Origin: Fodinicurvata halophila
GTDB lineage: Bacteria; Pseudomonadota; Alphaproteobacteria; Kiloniellales; DSM-21159
Length of the DNA: 64,000 nucleotides
Reading direction: 5' to 3'
Assembly (NCBI RefSeq): GCF_042651425.1
Contig: NZ_JBHSCW010000006.1
Coordinates: forward strand, 212,784-276,783
Shown here: in pieces, positions 56,641 through 64,000 of the stretch
How positions within the stretch are numbered: position 1 is the stretch's first letter
How the letters are laid out: the number at the start of each line of letters is the position of its first letter
Translations under genes and position numbers: made by a program
Notes under the pieces: generated by a model
Database searches by the model: none
Told to the model about the DNA's origin: nothing
What the model saw: the letters and a program-made list of their open reading frames with translations, nothing else

Positions 56641-57096
56641 TCAAGACAGCTGTTGCTTGACCATCTGGCTGGCACGCGTGAAGTCCATGCGGCCGGCATA
56701 ACGCTGTTTCAGATCGCCCATCACGCGGCCCATGTCCTTGACGCTGTCGGCTCCCAGCCGGCTGACCGCCTGGTCGACAGCCGTGCGGATTTCCTCCTCG
56801 CTCATGGGCTGGGGCAGGAACCGCTCGATCACCTTGATCTCGGCCTTCTCCTTTTCCACCAGGTCGGCACGGCCGCCCTTCTCGTAGAAATCGACCGATT
56901 CCCGGCGCTGCTTCACCATCTTCTGCAGCATCTCCAGGATCTGGTCCTCGCTCAGACCATCGCTGTTGCCATCCGTGCGCGCCTGAATGTCGCGGTCCTT
57001 GAGGGCCGCCAGGATCAGACGCACCGTCGACAGGGTCGTCTGGTCCTTGCTCTTCATCGCTTCCTTCAAGGCTGTCGTCAGATCTTCGCGCAACAT
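56641..57096 (-). CDS. GatB/YqeY-domain protein
   Basis: A 151-residue protein made of a single YqeY domain, all-helical (LTTALKEAMKSKDQTTLSTV, RLILAALKD, PQPMSEEEIRTAVDQAV, MGRVMGDLKQRYAGRMD). The domain is the tail of GatB amidotransferase and, as a stand-alone protein, is thought to bind tRNA or help in aminoacyl-tRNA amidation; its role is not firmly known. It is next to dnaG-rpoD and carA, a grouping common in alphaproteobacteria. It is divergent from carA. Confidence 0.92.
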   Translation of the reverse strand: MLREDLTTALKEAMKSKDQTTLSTVRLILAALKDRDIQARTDGNSDGLSEDQILEMLQKMVKQRRESVDFYEKGGRADLVEKEKAEIKVIERFLPQPMSEEEIRTAVDQAVSRLGADSVKDMGRVMGDLKQRYAGRMDFTRASQMVKQQLS

Positions 57097-57422
57097 GACC
57101 GCGCTTCTCCTTGCATCATCGAGCCTGAGCCGGGCGGACGCCCGGCATGTTCACTCAACTACATGATATCCAATGAAAAAACAGTAACCGCCCGGTGCTT
57201 GACCAATCCCGGTCCGTGACGTAAAGACTGCATCTGCAATCATGCGGATGCGGCCCTATCCTCGCTCGCCGGTCTTCCGAGCACCGGATTTCCTCCGGCA
57301 GATCGGAAAGGCCCTATATAGTAAAGCAGGGGTACAACGCAACCGCTTTGCGGCCGCATCGGACTGCCGGGACTTCGCGGTTTCGGCTCTCCACCGGCCT
57401 CGCGCAACAGGACACGCCGATC
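57097..57422. promoter_or_regulatory. Divergent promoter region between yqeY and carA
   Basis: A 326-bp interval without a supported gene; the open frames at 57242 and 57348 extend into it from carA's other frames. TATATAGTA near 57313-57321 could be the -10 of carA, but no clear -35 is visible. No attenuator or PyrR-type site was recognised. Confidence 0.4.
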
Positions 57423-58640
57423 ATGAACGACAGCCCGACCTCCAGCAGCCCCTCCCCGCACGCCTTCCCCAGCGGCTCCGGACAGCGACCGGACGGTGCC
57501 ACGGCGGCGGTCGTGCTGGCGGACGGCACCGTCTTCTGGGGCCGGGGCATCGGTGCCGCCACCAGCAAGGTGGGCGAGATCTGCTTCAATACCTCCATGA
57601 CCGGCTACCAGGAAGTGCTGACCGATCCCTCCTACGCCGGCCAGATCATCACCTTCACCTTTCCGCACGTGGGCAATGTGGGAACCAATGCCGAGGATGT
57701 GGAGACCACCACCGCCGCCGCGCGCGGCCTGATCCTGCACGCCCCGGTGACCGAGCCTTCGAACTGGCGCTCAGCACAACACCTGGACGCCTGGCTGAAA
57801 TCCCAGGACCTGCCCGGCATCACCGGCGTGGACACGCGCACCATGACCCGGCGCATCCGCGACCTGGGCGCGCCCCACGGCGTGATCGTCCATGCGCCGG
57901 ACGGCAGGATCGACGTGGAGGCATTGCAGAAACAGGCGGCCGACTGGCCGGGCCTCACGGGCATGGACCTGGCCGCCGAGGTTACCTGCCGCCAGACCTA
58001 CAGCTGGGACCAGACCACCTGGCAGCTGGACCAGGGCTATGGCCGGATGACCGCACCGCGCTATCACGTGGTCGCGGTGGATTACGGCGCCAAGCACAAC
58101 ATCCTGCGCTGCCTGGCCGCGCTGGGCTGCCGCGTGACGGTGGTCCCCGCCCAGGCCAGCGCCGAGGACATCCTGCGCCATGAACCCGACGGCGTGTTCC
58201 TCTCCAACGGGCCCGGCGATCCGTCGGCCACGGGTGCCTACGCAGTGCCCACGCTGCAGCGCCTGATGGAGAACGAGAAGCTGCCGATCTTCGGCATCTG
58301 CCTTGGCCACCAGCTGCTGGCCCGCGCGCTGGGCATTGAGACCGAGAAGATGCATCTGGGCCATCGCGGCGGGAACCATCCCGTGAAGGACCTGGCCACC
58401 GGCAAGGTGGAGATCACCAGCCAGAACCACGGCTTCGTGGTCAAGGACGACAGCCTGCCCGCAAACGTGGAGGTCAGCCACGTCAGCCTGTTCGACGGCT
58501 CCAACGAGGGTCTGCGCGTCAAGGACCGCCCGGTCTTCTCGGTGCAGTACCATCCCGAGGCCTCGCCCGGCCCCCAGGACAGCCACTACCTGTTCGAGCG
58601 CTTCTTCGAGTTGATGGACAGCGCTTTTACGAAAGCGTGA
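57423..58640 (+). CDS. carA: Carbamoyl-phosphate synthase small (glutaminase) subunit
   Basis: The start is ATG 57423 (CAGGA upstream), giving 405 residues; an ATG 25 codons earlier has no ribosome site. The N-terminal small-subunit domain (VVLADGTVFWGRGIGA, GEICFNTSMTGYQEVLTDPSY) is followed by a class I glutaminase with the nucleophile Cys in GICLGHQLLARALG and His-Glu in YHPEASPGPQDS. It supplies ammonia from glutamine to CarB for carbamoyl phosphate in pyrimidine and arginine synthesis. carB does not follow here, so the two subunits are encoded apart. Confidence 0.97.
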   Translation: MNDSPTSSSPSPHAFPSGSGQRPDGATAAVVLADGTVFWGRGIGAATSKVGEICFNTSMTGYQEVLTDPSYAGQIITFTFPHVGNVGTNAEDVETTTAAARGLILHAPVTEPSNWRSAQHLDAWLKSQDLPGITGVDTRTMTRRIRDLGAPHGVIVHAPDGRIDVEALQKQAADWPGLTGMDLAAEVTCRQTYSWDQTTWQLDQGYGRMTAPRYHVVAVDYGAKHNILRCLAALGCRVTVVPAQASAEDILRHEPDGVFLSNGPGDPSATGAYAVPTLQRLMENEKLPIFGICLGHQLLARALGIETEKMHLGHRGGNHPVKDLATGKVEITSQNHGFVVKDDSLPANVEVSHVSLFDGSNEGLRVKDRPVFSVQYHPEASPGPQDSHYLFERFFELMDSAFTKA

Positions 58641-58727
58641 GCGCCGGTTTTCCGCACACCTCTTGTCTAAAGGCATGGCAGCCCAATTTCTTGGGTATTG
58701 CTTTTCAAGAAACGGGAGGTCTTCTCA

Positions 58728-59186
58728 ATGCTCAAGCACATCCTGGCCCTGGCCGCCGGCCTGGCCCTCGTCAGCGCCCCGGCGTTGGCTGAAAACGACG
58801 ATCTGGTCATCAAGAGCAGCCCGCATGGCGTTTCCGAAACCCTTGACCGGCTGAGCGAGGTCGTCGAGGAGAACGGCGCCAGGGTCTTTGCCCGCATCGA
58901 CCATGCTGCCGGCGCTGCAGCCATTGACGAGGACATGCCGCCCATGGAGGTCCTGATCTTCGGCAATCCCAAGATGGGAACGCCTCTGATCCAGGAAGCC
59001 CCGGAAGTGGGCCTGGACCTGCCCGTGCGCGTCCTGGTGTGGGAGGACAGCTCCGGCAACACCCGCGTCGCCTATCTGGAGCCCGAAGAGCTGGCGGATC
59101 GCTACGATATCGACGAGGACTCGGAAGCGGTTCAGAACATGGAAAAGGCCCTCGACAACCTGACGGGCGCCGCGATCTCGCAATAA
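58728..59186 (+). CDS. Exported DUF302-domain protein
   Basis: The start is ATG 58728, with GGGAGG about eight bases upstream, giving 152 residues. A signal peptide (HILALAAGLALVSAPALA, cleaved near ALA-EN) sends it to the periplasm. The body is a DUF302 domain: VIKSSPHGVSETLDRL, GARVFARIDHAAGA, EVLIFGNPKMGTPLI and DLPVRVLVWEDSSGN. The domain's biochemical role is unknown; it often binds small hydrophobic or metal ligands in stress settings. It is convergent with the AraC-type gene. Confidence 0.9.
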   Translation: MLKHILALAAGLALVSAPALAENDDLVIKSSPHGVSETLDRLSEVVEENGARVFARIDHAAGAAAIDEDMPPMEVLIFGNPKMGTPLIQEAPEVGLDLPVRVLVWEDSSGNTRVAYLEPEELADRYDIDEDSEAVQNMEKALDNLTGAAISQ

Positions 59187-59213
59187 CTCCCTCCCAGCAC
59201 ACCCAACGACACT

Positions 59214-60287
59214 TCAGCAGCCCTGCGCCCGGCGCCGCCATTCGCCGGGCGGCAGGCCATAGGCCGCGCGGAAGCTGCGGTTGAAGAAGGCCACGTCGGA
59301 AAAGCCCCAGGCGGTGGCGATCGCGCTCACCGAGCGCCCGGACTTGCGCCCGTCGGCCAGATCGCGCCGGCAGCGCTCCAGCCGTTGCCGGCGCAGCCAG
59401 CGTCCCGGCGACACCTGCTCCATCTGGAACAGGCGATAGAGCTTGCGCTCGGAAATGCCGAACTGCTCCGCCATGACGCCCGGGGTCAGGCCCTCGTGCT
59501 GCAGGTGCGCCTCGCAGAAGACCTTGATGCGGGCCAACAGCTGCTCGCCGGGCTCGCCGCGGCGCCTGGCCGTGGTCAGCGGTGCCAGCGAGGTCACAGC
59601 CAGCCCCAGGAAATAGTGATAGAGCTGCTCACGATCGCTGCCCCGCCGGAAGGCCGTGTCGCGCCAGGGGGATTCGGGAAATGCGGTCGATACCTTTGGG
59701 TCGGCTCCAGGGCTGTCGGCCTCATCCTGTCCATCCCCGGTCCCGGCGATCTCCGCCAGGGCCATCAGGAATCCCGCCAGCGCCGGCCCGGCCGGTTCCG
59801 GAATCACCTTGCCATGGGCGCTTTCCGCCGCCGGCAACAGGCGGTCCACCGCCGCGCGCGGCAGGAAGGCCGTGACGAAGCGGAACGGCCGGCGGAACTC
59901 CAGGGCATAGGGCTGGTCCCCGTCGACGAAGGACACCGACCCGCGCGGCACCTCCACGGCGCCGGCCTCACTGTGCAGCCAGCCCGTCCCCCTGGACATG
60001 ACGCTGACGAAATAGCGCGCCGCCGGCCCGCGCGCGATCTCCTCCGGCCCCCGATGGATCACCTGCCGTTTCGAGCGCACCTCGGCGAAGGTCAGCGGCC
60101 CGAAGCTGCACATCCGGATCAGCGCCTCGAAGTTGCGCGCCCGACCCGCCTCAACGCGGCAGGGAATGCTCTGCCGGCTGAGGATATCGCTCCAGGCCGC
60201 CAGCCGCGCCTCCCCGCTGAGCCCCGGGTCCGGAGACCAGTCATAGGGCCTGTCAAAATAATCAATAAACTCTGTCTTGGTGCTCAA
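59214..60287 (-). CDS. AraC-family transcriptional regulator, TTG start
   Basis: I choose TTG at 60287 (LSTKTEFIDYF) as start because an AAGGGGG ribosome site lies just upstream, and the duplicated copy of this region at 63570 has a perfect AAGGAGGT in the same place. Without this the frame is open upstream only because of high GC. The result is 357 residues: an AraC-binding-like sensor domain (about 25-200; SRGTGWLHSEAGAVEVPRGS) and a C-terminal double helix-turn-helix (TPGVMAEQFGISERKLYRLF, ATAWGFSDVAFFNRSFRAAYG). It is divergent from the autotransporter gene and probably controls it. Confidence 0.85.
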   Translation of the reverse strand: MSTKTEFIDYFDRPYDWSPDPGLSGEARLAAWSDILSRQSIPCRVEAGRARNFEALIRMCSFGPLTFAEVRSKRQVIHRGPEEIARGPAARYFVSVMSRGTGWLHSEAGAVEVPRGSVSFVDGDQPYALEFRRPFRFVTAFLPRAAVDRLLPAAESAHGKVIPEPAGPALAGFLMALAEIAGTGDGQDEADSPGADPKVSTAFPESPWRDTAFRRGSDREQLYHYFLGLAVTSLAPLTTARRRGEPGEQLLARIKVFCEAHLQHEGLTPGVMAEQFGISERKLYRLFQMEQVSPGRWLRRQRLERCRRDLADGRKSGRSVSAIATAWGFSDVAFFNRSFRAAYGLPPGEWRRRAQGC

Positions 60288-60326
60288 TGCGCCCCCTTTT
60301 GCTTTCCAGTATAGGGGAAAGCGGCA
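60251..60326. repeat. Duplicated control region, copy 1
   Basis: This segment, covering the first codons of the AraC gene, its ribosome site and the adjacent dyad, recurs with about 85 percent identity at 63534-63609. The shared words include AATCAATAAA, GTCTTGGTGCTCAATGC and GCTTTCCAGTATAGGGG. Confidence 0.85.
60301..60322. promoter_or_regulatory. Dyad in the AraC-autotransporter intergenic region
   Basis: GCTTTCC (60301-60307) and GGAAAGC (60316-60322) form an exact 7-bp inverted repeat around AGTATAGG, which itself contains a TATAGG box. The same element, with one base inserted, is kept in copy 2. It is a good candidate operator for the AraC-type protein. Confidence 0.5.
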
Positions 60327-60456
60327 TCGGGACGCCACCCACGCCTGTCCGAACGACAGGGCACGCGGTGCACGCCCGGCCGGCCGAGGGGACGCCGGCA
60401 ATGCCGCCGGACAACAAGGGTTCGGCACACACCACAAGACGCCCGGGGGCTTCCTC

Positions 60457-63400
60457 ATGACATTCCAGCCGATCCGCAATCGCCGCACGCATCTGATCCT
60501 GGCCGGCACCACGGCCCTGGCCACCGCCGGCCTGCTGTCCACGACAGTCGCCTTTGCCGAGACCTTCGAAGTCAACACCTACGAGGAACTGCGCAATGCC
60601 ATCACCGATGCCAACGAAAGTGGCGATGGCCAGGACACTATAACCTTCACCGGCAACATCGCATACGACCCCGACAGCGGCGATTCAGACCTGCCCGAGA
60701 TCAAAAGCGACCTCACCATCGAAACCGGCGACCACTATCTGAGCGTTGCGGACAGCACCTCTCGGGACGGGGCAGAGATCACATTCGACATGATCGAGGA
60801 GGCCTCCCTAACATTCGATGGACAGGCTTTCGGTGGCAAAAGTGCAGAATACGGCGACGGCGGCGCCGGTATCGACGCAGGGGACGGAAGCGAACTCATA
60901 CTGGACGCCGATACGACCGTGACCGGTGGTGACGGTGATAACGACGGCGGCACCGGCATCGAGCTGGGTCAAAACGGCTGGGCCGAAATCGCCGGCGAGA
61001 TCACCGGTGGCGATGGCGATACTTTCGACGGCGGCGCCGGTATCGACGCAGGGGACGGAAACGAACTCATGCTGGACACCGATACGACCGTGACCGGCGG
61101 TGGCGGTGATGACGGCGGCGCCGGTATCGAGGCAGGGAACGAAAGCACCCTCACGCTGGACGCCGATACGACCGTGACCGGCGGTGANNNNNNNNNNGCC
61201 GGCGAGATCACCGGTGGCGATGGCGATACTTTCGACGGCGGCGCCGGTATCGACGCAGGGGACGGAAGCGAACTCATGCTGGACACCGATACGACCGTGA
61301 CCGGCGGTGGCGGTGATGACGGCGGCGCCGGTATCGAGGCAGGGAACGAAAGCACCCTCACGCTGGACGCCGATACGACCGTGACCGGCGGTGACGGTGA
61401 TGACGACGGCGGTACCGGCATCGAGCTGGGTCAAAACGGCTGGGCCGAAATCACCGGCGAGATCACCGGTGGCGATGGCGATATTTTCGACGGCGGCGCC
61501 GGTATCGAGGCAGATAGCGCCATAATCATCATCAGCGGAACCGTCTCCGGTGGCTTCGGCAATGGCACAACGGAGGAATCCGATCGTGCCGCGGCCATTG
61601 AGTTGGAGGGCGCCGAGGATGACACGAACGAACTTGAACTTCGTGCAGGGTTCGAGATCAACGGCATCGTCGATGCAACCGAGGGGGAGGACGACAGCCT
61701 GATACTGGGCGGCACTGAGAACGCCGCCTTCAACAGCAACCTGATCGGCGACGGTCAACAGTACCAAGGCTTCGAGTCCTACGACAAGACCGGCGATAGC
61801 AGCTGGACACTGGAAGGCTCCGGTGACCAGGACTGGAACGTCATGGGAGGCAACCTGGCCATCGACGAGAACGCCAGCCTGGGTGGAGTCTTCGATGTCG
61901 CCGCAGATGGCGTAATCGGCGGAACGGGGACCATCGGCGACCTTTTGCTCTCGGGCGTGCTCAACCCCGGCGCCTCCGTGGGAACCCTGGAGGTCGACAA
62001 CGATGCGACCTTCGAATCCGGTTCCGCCTACATCGTCGAGGTCGACCAGAGCGGCGCGGATCGCCTGGAGATCGGCGGCACGGCCAGCCTAGCAGGCGAT
62101 GTCCTTGTCGAAAGCTTGGAGGCCGACGAGGACGAAAGCGTACTGGGTGATTACACGATCCTTTCGGCAAACGCAGGGCTGGAGGGGAAATTCGATGGGG
62201 TCGGCGCCAACCACAGCTTCCTAATTCCCCTGCTGTCCTATTCGGAGAATGACGTCGTCCTGCGCCTGGCGGCCAGCGGAGACCTGGAAAGCCTGCTGGA
62301 GCCCTATGCCGAGGATCCCAATGCCGAACGCTTCGTCGATACCCTGGATGATCTGGATACGGACGATCCCGGCTACCAAGCCTTCGAGAACGCGCTCTTG
62401 CTGCTGCAGAGCGGCCAGGAGGGCGATGCTGTGGACGAGCTCTCAGGCGAGACCATCCCGGGCTTCGACAGCAGCGTGATCCAGATGGCCAACAACTTCC
62501 TATCCTCCATCCAGGGCCGCATTTCGGGCGGTGCCGGGGGCGGCACGCAGCTCTCGCAAGGCACGAGCCCGCGCCGGCTGCAGCTGGCCGCACTCGACAT
62601 CGCCTCCAGCGATGCCGACCCGCACGCGCGGCAGCAAGCCCAGGCCGATGCCTCGGGCGCCGTCGGCCGCCACGCCCCGGCCGGGCCGGTCACCTGGGCC
62701 CGTGCCGTGGGCAACCGCAGCCAGCTCGACGCCAGCGGGTCCTTCCCCGGCGTCAAGGCGCGCTCCGCCGGCGTGCATGCCGGGATCGAGGCGCCGTTGG
62801 GCGATGGCTTGGGCGACGGCCTGATGGTCGGCGGCGCGCTGGGCTTCGAGCGCGGCCAACTGGAAAGCGGCGAACTCGCCTCCAGCGACTTCGACGCCTA
62901 CAGCGCCGGGCTCTATGCCCGCCAGCGCATCGGCGCCCTGCGCCTGTCGGGCAGCGGCACCTTCACCCAGATGTCCCTGGACAGCCAGCGCCAGGTGACC
63001 GGCTTCGGCACGCAGGAGGCCAACTACGACGCCCAGGTTTTCGCGCTGGACGCCGAGGCGGCCTATGACATCCCGCTCGACGAGACAATGACCGTCTCGC
63101 CCCTGGTCGGGCTGCGCTATTCCCATACCCACCGCGAGAGCTACGAGGAGGACGGCACCGCCGGGCTGAACGTGGCTTCGACGAGCGAGACCTCCGTGCG
63201 CAGCCGCCTGGGGGCGGAGCTGGCGATGGAGCTGGACCCGGCCGTGCTCTCGGTCCGTGCCGCCTGGAGCCGTGAGCTGGCCAGCCCCGACGCCTCCACC
63301 GAGGCCTCACTGTTGGGCGGCGACGACTTTACCATCGAGGGACAGACGATCCCCGAGAACCTGGCCGAGGTGGGCCTGGGCCTGGACGTACAGGTCGATG

Positions 63401-63492
63401 ACAATGTCGAACTCTTCGCCGCCTATGACGGCGCCTTCTCAAGCCGCTACCGCTCCCACAGCGGACAACTGGGCGTGCGCGTTACCTGGTGA
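60457..63492 (+). CDS. AIDA-like autotransporter adhesin (contains an assembly gap)
   Basis: The start is ATG 60457, followed by a long signal peptide (LILAGTTALATAGLLSTTVAFA, cleaved near AFA-ET). The passenger (residues about 35-720) is a Gly/Asp-rich beta-helix with tandem repeats, rich in DTDTTVTGG and AGIDAGDG. Residues about 740-1011 are a type V autotransporter beta-barrel (VTWARAVGNRSQLDASG, SYEEDGTAGLNV) ending in the aromatic VTW that the BAM complex recognises. The protein is secreted to the surface, acting in adhesion or aggregation. Ten N at 61188-61197 interrupt the repeats, so true length is unknown. A divergent AraC gene is the likely regulator. Confidence 0.9.
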   Translation: MTFQPIRNRRTHLILAGTTALATAGLLSTTVAFAETFEVNTYEELRNAITDANESGDGQDTITFTGNIAYDPDSGDSDLPEIKSDLTIETGDHYLSVADSTSRDGAEITFDMIEEASLTFDGQAFGGKSAEYGDGGAGIDAGDGSELILDADTTVTGGDGDNDGGTGIELGQNGWAEIAGEITGGDGDTFDGGAGIDAGDGNELMLDTDTTVTGGGGDDGGAGIEAGNESTLTLDADTTVTGGXXXXAGEITGGDGDTFDGGAGIDAGDGSELMLDTDTTVTGGGGDDGGAGIEAGNESTLTLDADTTVTGGDGDDDGGTGIELGQNGWAEITGEITGGDGDIFDGGAGIEADSAIIIISGTVSGGFGNGTTEESDRAAAIELEGAEDDTNELELRAGFEINGIVDATEGEDDSLILGGTENAAFNSNLIGDGQQYQGFESYDKTGDSSWTLEGSGDQDWNVMGGNLAIDENASLGGVFDVAADGVIGGTGTIGDLLLSGVLNPGASVGTLEVDNDATFESGSAYIVEVDQSGADRLEIGGTASLAGDVLVESLEADEDESVLGDYTILSANAGLEGKFDGVGANHSFLIPLLSYSENDVVLRLAASGDLESLLEPYAEDPNAERFVDTLDDLDTDDPGYQAFENALLLLQSGQEGDAVDELSGETIPGFDSSVIQMANNFLSSIQGRISGGAGGGTQLSQGTSPRRLQLAALDIASSDADPHARQQAQADASGAVGRHAPAGPVTWARAVGNRSQLDASGSFPGVKARSAGVHAGIEAPLGDGLGDGLMVGGALGFERGQLESGELASSDFDAYSAGLYARQRIGALRLSGSGTFTQMSLDSQRQVTGFGTQEANYDAQVFALDAEAAYDIPLDETMTVSPLVGLRYSHTHRESYEEDGTAGLNVASTSETSVRSRLGAELAMELDPAVLSVRAAWSRELASPDASTEASLLGGDDFTIEGQTIPENLAEVGLGLDVQVDDNVELFAAYDGAFSSRYRSHSGQLGVRVTW
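60858..61510 (+). repeat. Tandem repeats in the autotransporter passenger
   Basis: Near-identical blocks encode GGAGIDAGDG, then DTTVTGG, then GGTGIELGQNGWAEI, then GEITGGDGD, in rotation; two of the longer units are almost identical at the base level. The bias to GGC, GAC and GGT codons makes the array prone to slippage and assembly collapse. Confidence 0.85.
61188..61197. other. Assembly gap of ten N inside the repeat array
   Basis: The flanks match the second repeat copy, where 58 bases lie between the same words. Since 58 and 10 leave the same remainder modulo 3, filling the gap with one repeat segment would keep the reading frame. The gap length is therefore probably a placeholder. Confidence 0.85.
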
Positions 63493-63533
63493 AGGCAGGA
63501 CGCGTTCCCCTGCAACAGAGGGGCAATACGATC

Positions 63534-63609
63534 TGTCGAAATAATCAATAAATTCCGTCTTGGTGCTCAATGCACCTCCTTCCGCTTTCCAGTATAGGGG
63601 TAAAGCGCC
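63534..63609. repeat. Duplicated control region, copy 2, with truncated AraC start
   Basis: Matches 60251-60326. On the minus strand AAGGAGGT, TTG (63570) and about 15 codons (STKTEFIDYFDRSY) of the AraC gene are kept; after that similarity ends, so only a stub of the regulator remains. The dyad GCTTTCC/GGTAAAGC is also kept. It lies 140 bp in front of the next adhesin gene. Confidence 0.85.
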
Positions 63610-63748
63610 ATCCGGACTCCCGCCCCACCAGATCGGCTCTCGGGGGGTCGGGGGACGGAGTCCCGTTCGGCCAAGGAGGCTCAGGCACGTCTGCCGGGCG
63701 CAAGATCGGGGACGGGCCCAAAGAGCAAGTTCCAGGGGGGAAGACAGC

Positions 63749-64000
63749 ATGACACGCTTGCCTATCATTCAGCATAACCAACGCCGCCGTTTAAGCACCC
63801 TGTCGGTGACGACGGCCCTGGCGGGCGCGCTGCTGCTCTCCCCCACAGCCCTGGCGCAGGAGGATGGATCGGCCCCCAAGTGGTCGGGCTGGCTGGAGAT
63901 GGGGGGCAAGATCGGGACCGAGCGCTCGCTGGGGCAGTTCGACATCTACGCCCCGGCCTGGCAGGACGAACGCTCGCTGGCGCTGATCAACCTGCGCATG
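63749..64000 (+). CDS. Inverse-autotransporter (intimin/invasin-type) protein, partial
   Basis: Only the first 84 residues are in the window; the frame is open at the right edge. AGGGGGG lies about eight bases before the ATG. A signal peptide (RRRLSTLSVTTALAGALLL, cleaved near ALA-QE) is followed by WLEMGGKIGTERSLGQF and DIYAPAWQDERSLALIN, which resembles the N-terminal beta-barrel of inverse autotransporters. These insert a barrel in the outer membrane and expose a C-terminal passenger. It follows the AIDA-like gene in the same direction, with its own copy of the control region. Confidence 0.72.
   Translation, partial: MTRLPIIQHNQRRRLSTLSVTTALAGALLLSPTALAQEDGSAPKWSGWLEMGGKIGTERSLGQFDIYAPAWQDERSLALINLRM

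Noticed and set aside
57242..58676. Long frames overlapping carA (57242-58183 plus, 57771-58676 minus)
   Set aside because: Antisense or frame-shifted shadows of carA without ribosome sites or recognisable domains.
60858..61510. CRISPR-like array
   Set aside because: The repeats are in frame within the autotransporter gene and encode Gly/Asp-rich peptide units without unique spacers.

Overview
The window looks like a chromosomal piece of a Gram-negative alphaproteobacterium. A Ros/MucR-type zinc-finger regulator (8895-9389) is almost restricted to that class. The core block GatB/YqeY - dnaG - rpoD - carA, a DEAD-free high-GC codon style and outer-membrane autotransporters fit the same view. 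A halophilic or marine Rhodospirillales relative is my guess from general style only; no rRNA is present to settle it.

Layout. (a) 1-8064, minus strand: a catabolic cluster with a phosphotriesterase-family hydrolase (cut by the left edge), a nitrilase-fold beta-ureidopropionase-like amidase, a class III aminotransferase, a periplasmic dipeptide-type binding protein, an RpiR regulator with a dyad in front of it, and a D-aminoacylase. (b) 8221-10836: an SRAP (YedK) pseudogene with two in-frame amber codons, mucR, and a RES/Xre toxin-antitoxin pair. (c) 11186-20512: a defence block with a complete three-gene Shango-type set (TerB protein, DUF2791-type ATPase, Lhr-like helicase), a complete Kiwa pair (kwaA, kwaB) and, divergent from Kiwa, a 517-residue metallo-beta-lactamase-fold protein. 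From about 17.15 to 20.6 kb the DNA is strikingly AT-rich. (d) 20.8-22.4 kb: an insertion-sequence graveyard (IS5-family C-terminus, broken IS1111/IS110 transposase). (e) 23.1-31.3 kb: unassigned accessory genes: a three-gene operon with two tail-anchored membrane proteins, a DnaQ-like exonuclease, an exported DNA/RNA nuclease, and a four-gene membrane operon (4-TM coiled-coil protein, TM-anchored VWA-like protein, MotA/TolQ-like channel protein with long cytoplasmic tail, OmpA/MotB-like protein). This last operon is my best candidate for an undescribed system; it is Zorya-like in its motor pair but lacks the Zorya cytoplasmic effectors.

(f) 31.8-39.1 kb: a sulfonate island: LysR regulator divergent from a CuyA-like L-cysteate sulfo-lyase, a TRAP transporter (dctP, dctQ, dctM), an UlaG-like hydrolase and a YeiH-family exporter. 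The proposed logic is import of a sulfonate, desulfonation to pyruvate, ammonia and sulfite, and export of sulfite. (g) 39.1-49.8 kb: a five-gene minus-strand operon of nucleic-acid enzymes (NucS-like PD-(D/E)XK protein, TM0106-type RecB nuclease fused to a Dna2-like helicase, DUF6361 protein, phospholipase-D-fold protein, large SF2 helicase) with overlapping genes; a probable multi-component defence system. (h) 49.8-52.0 kb: a perfect 16-bp inverted repeat, an orphan AbiEii-like nucleotidyltransferase, short repeats, then a tRNA with anticodon CAT whose 3' end faces the accessory DNA, so it may mark the island edge.

(i) 52.2-60.3 kb: housekeeping genes rpoD, dnaG, gatB/yqeY and carA, then a DUF302 exported protein and an AraC regulator. 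(j) 60.3-64 kb: a large AIDA-like autotransporter with tandem repeats and a 10-N assembly gap, then the start of an inverse-autotransporter-type protein. The roughly 76-bp control region between the AraC gene and the autotransporter is duplicated in front of the second adhesin gene. No CRISPR array or rRNA was seen. All family assignments come from reading motifs by eye, without database searches.
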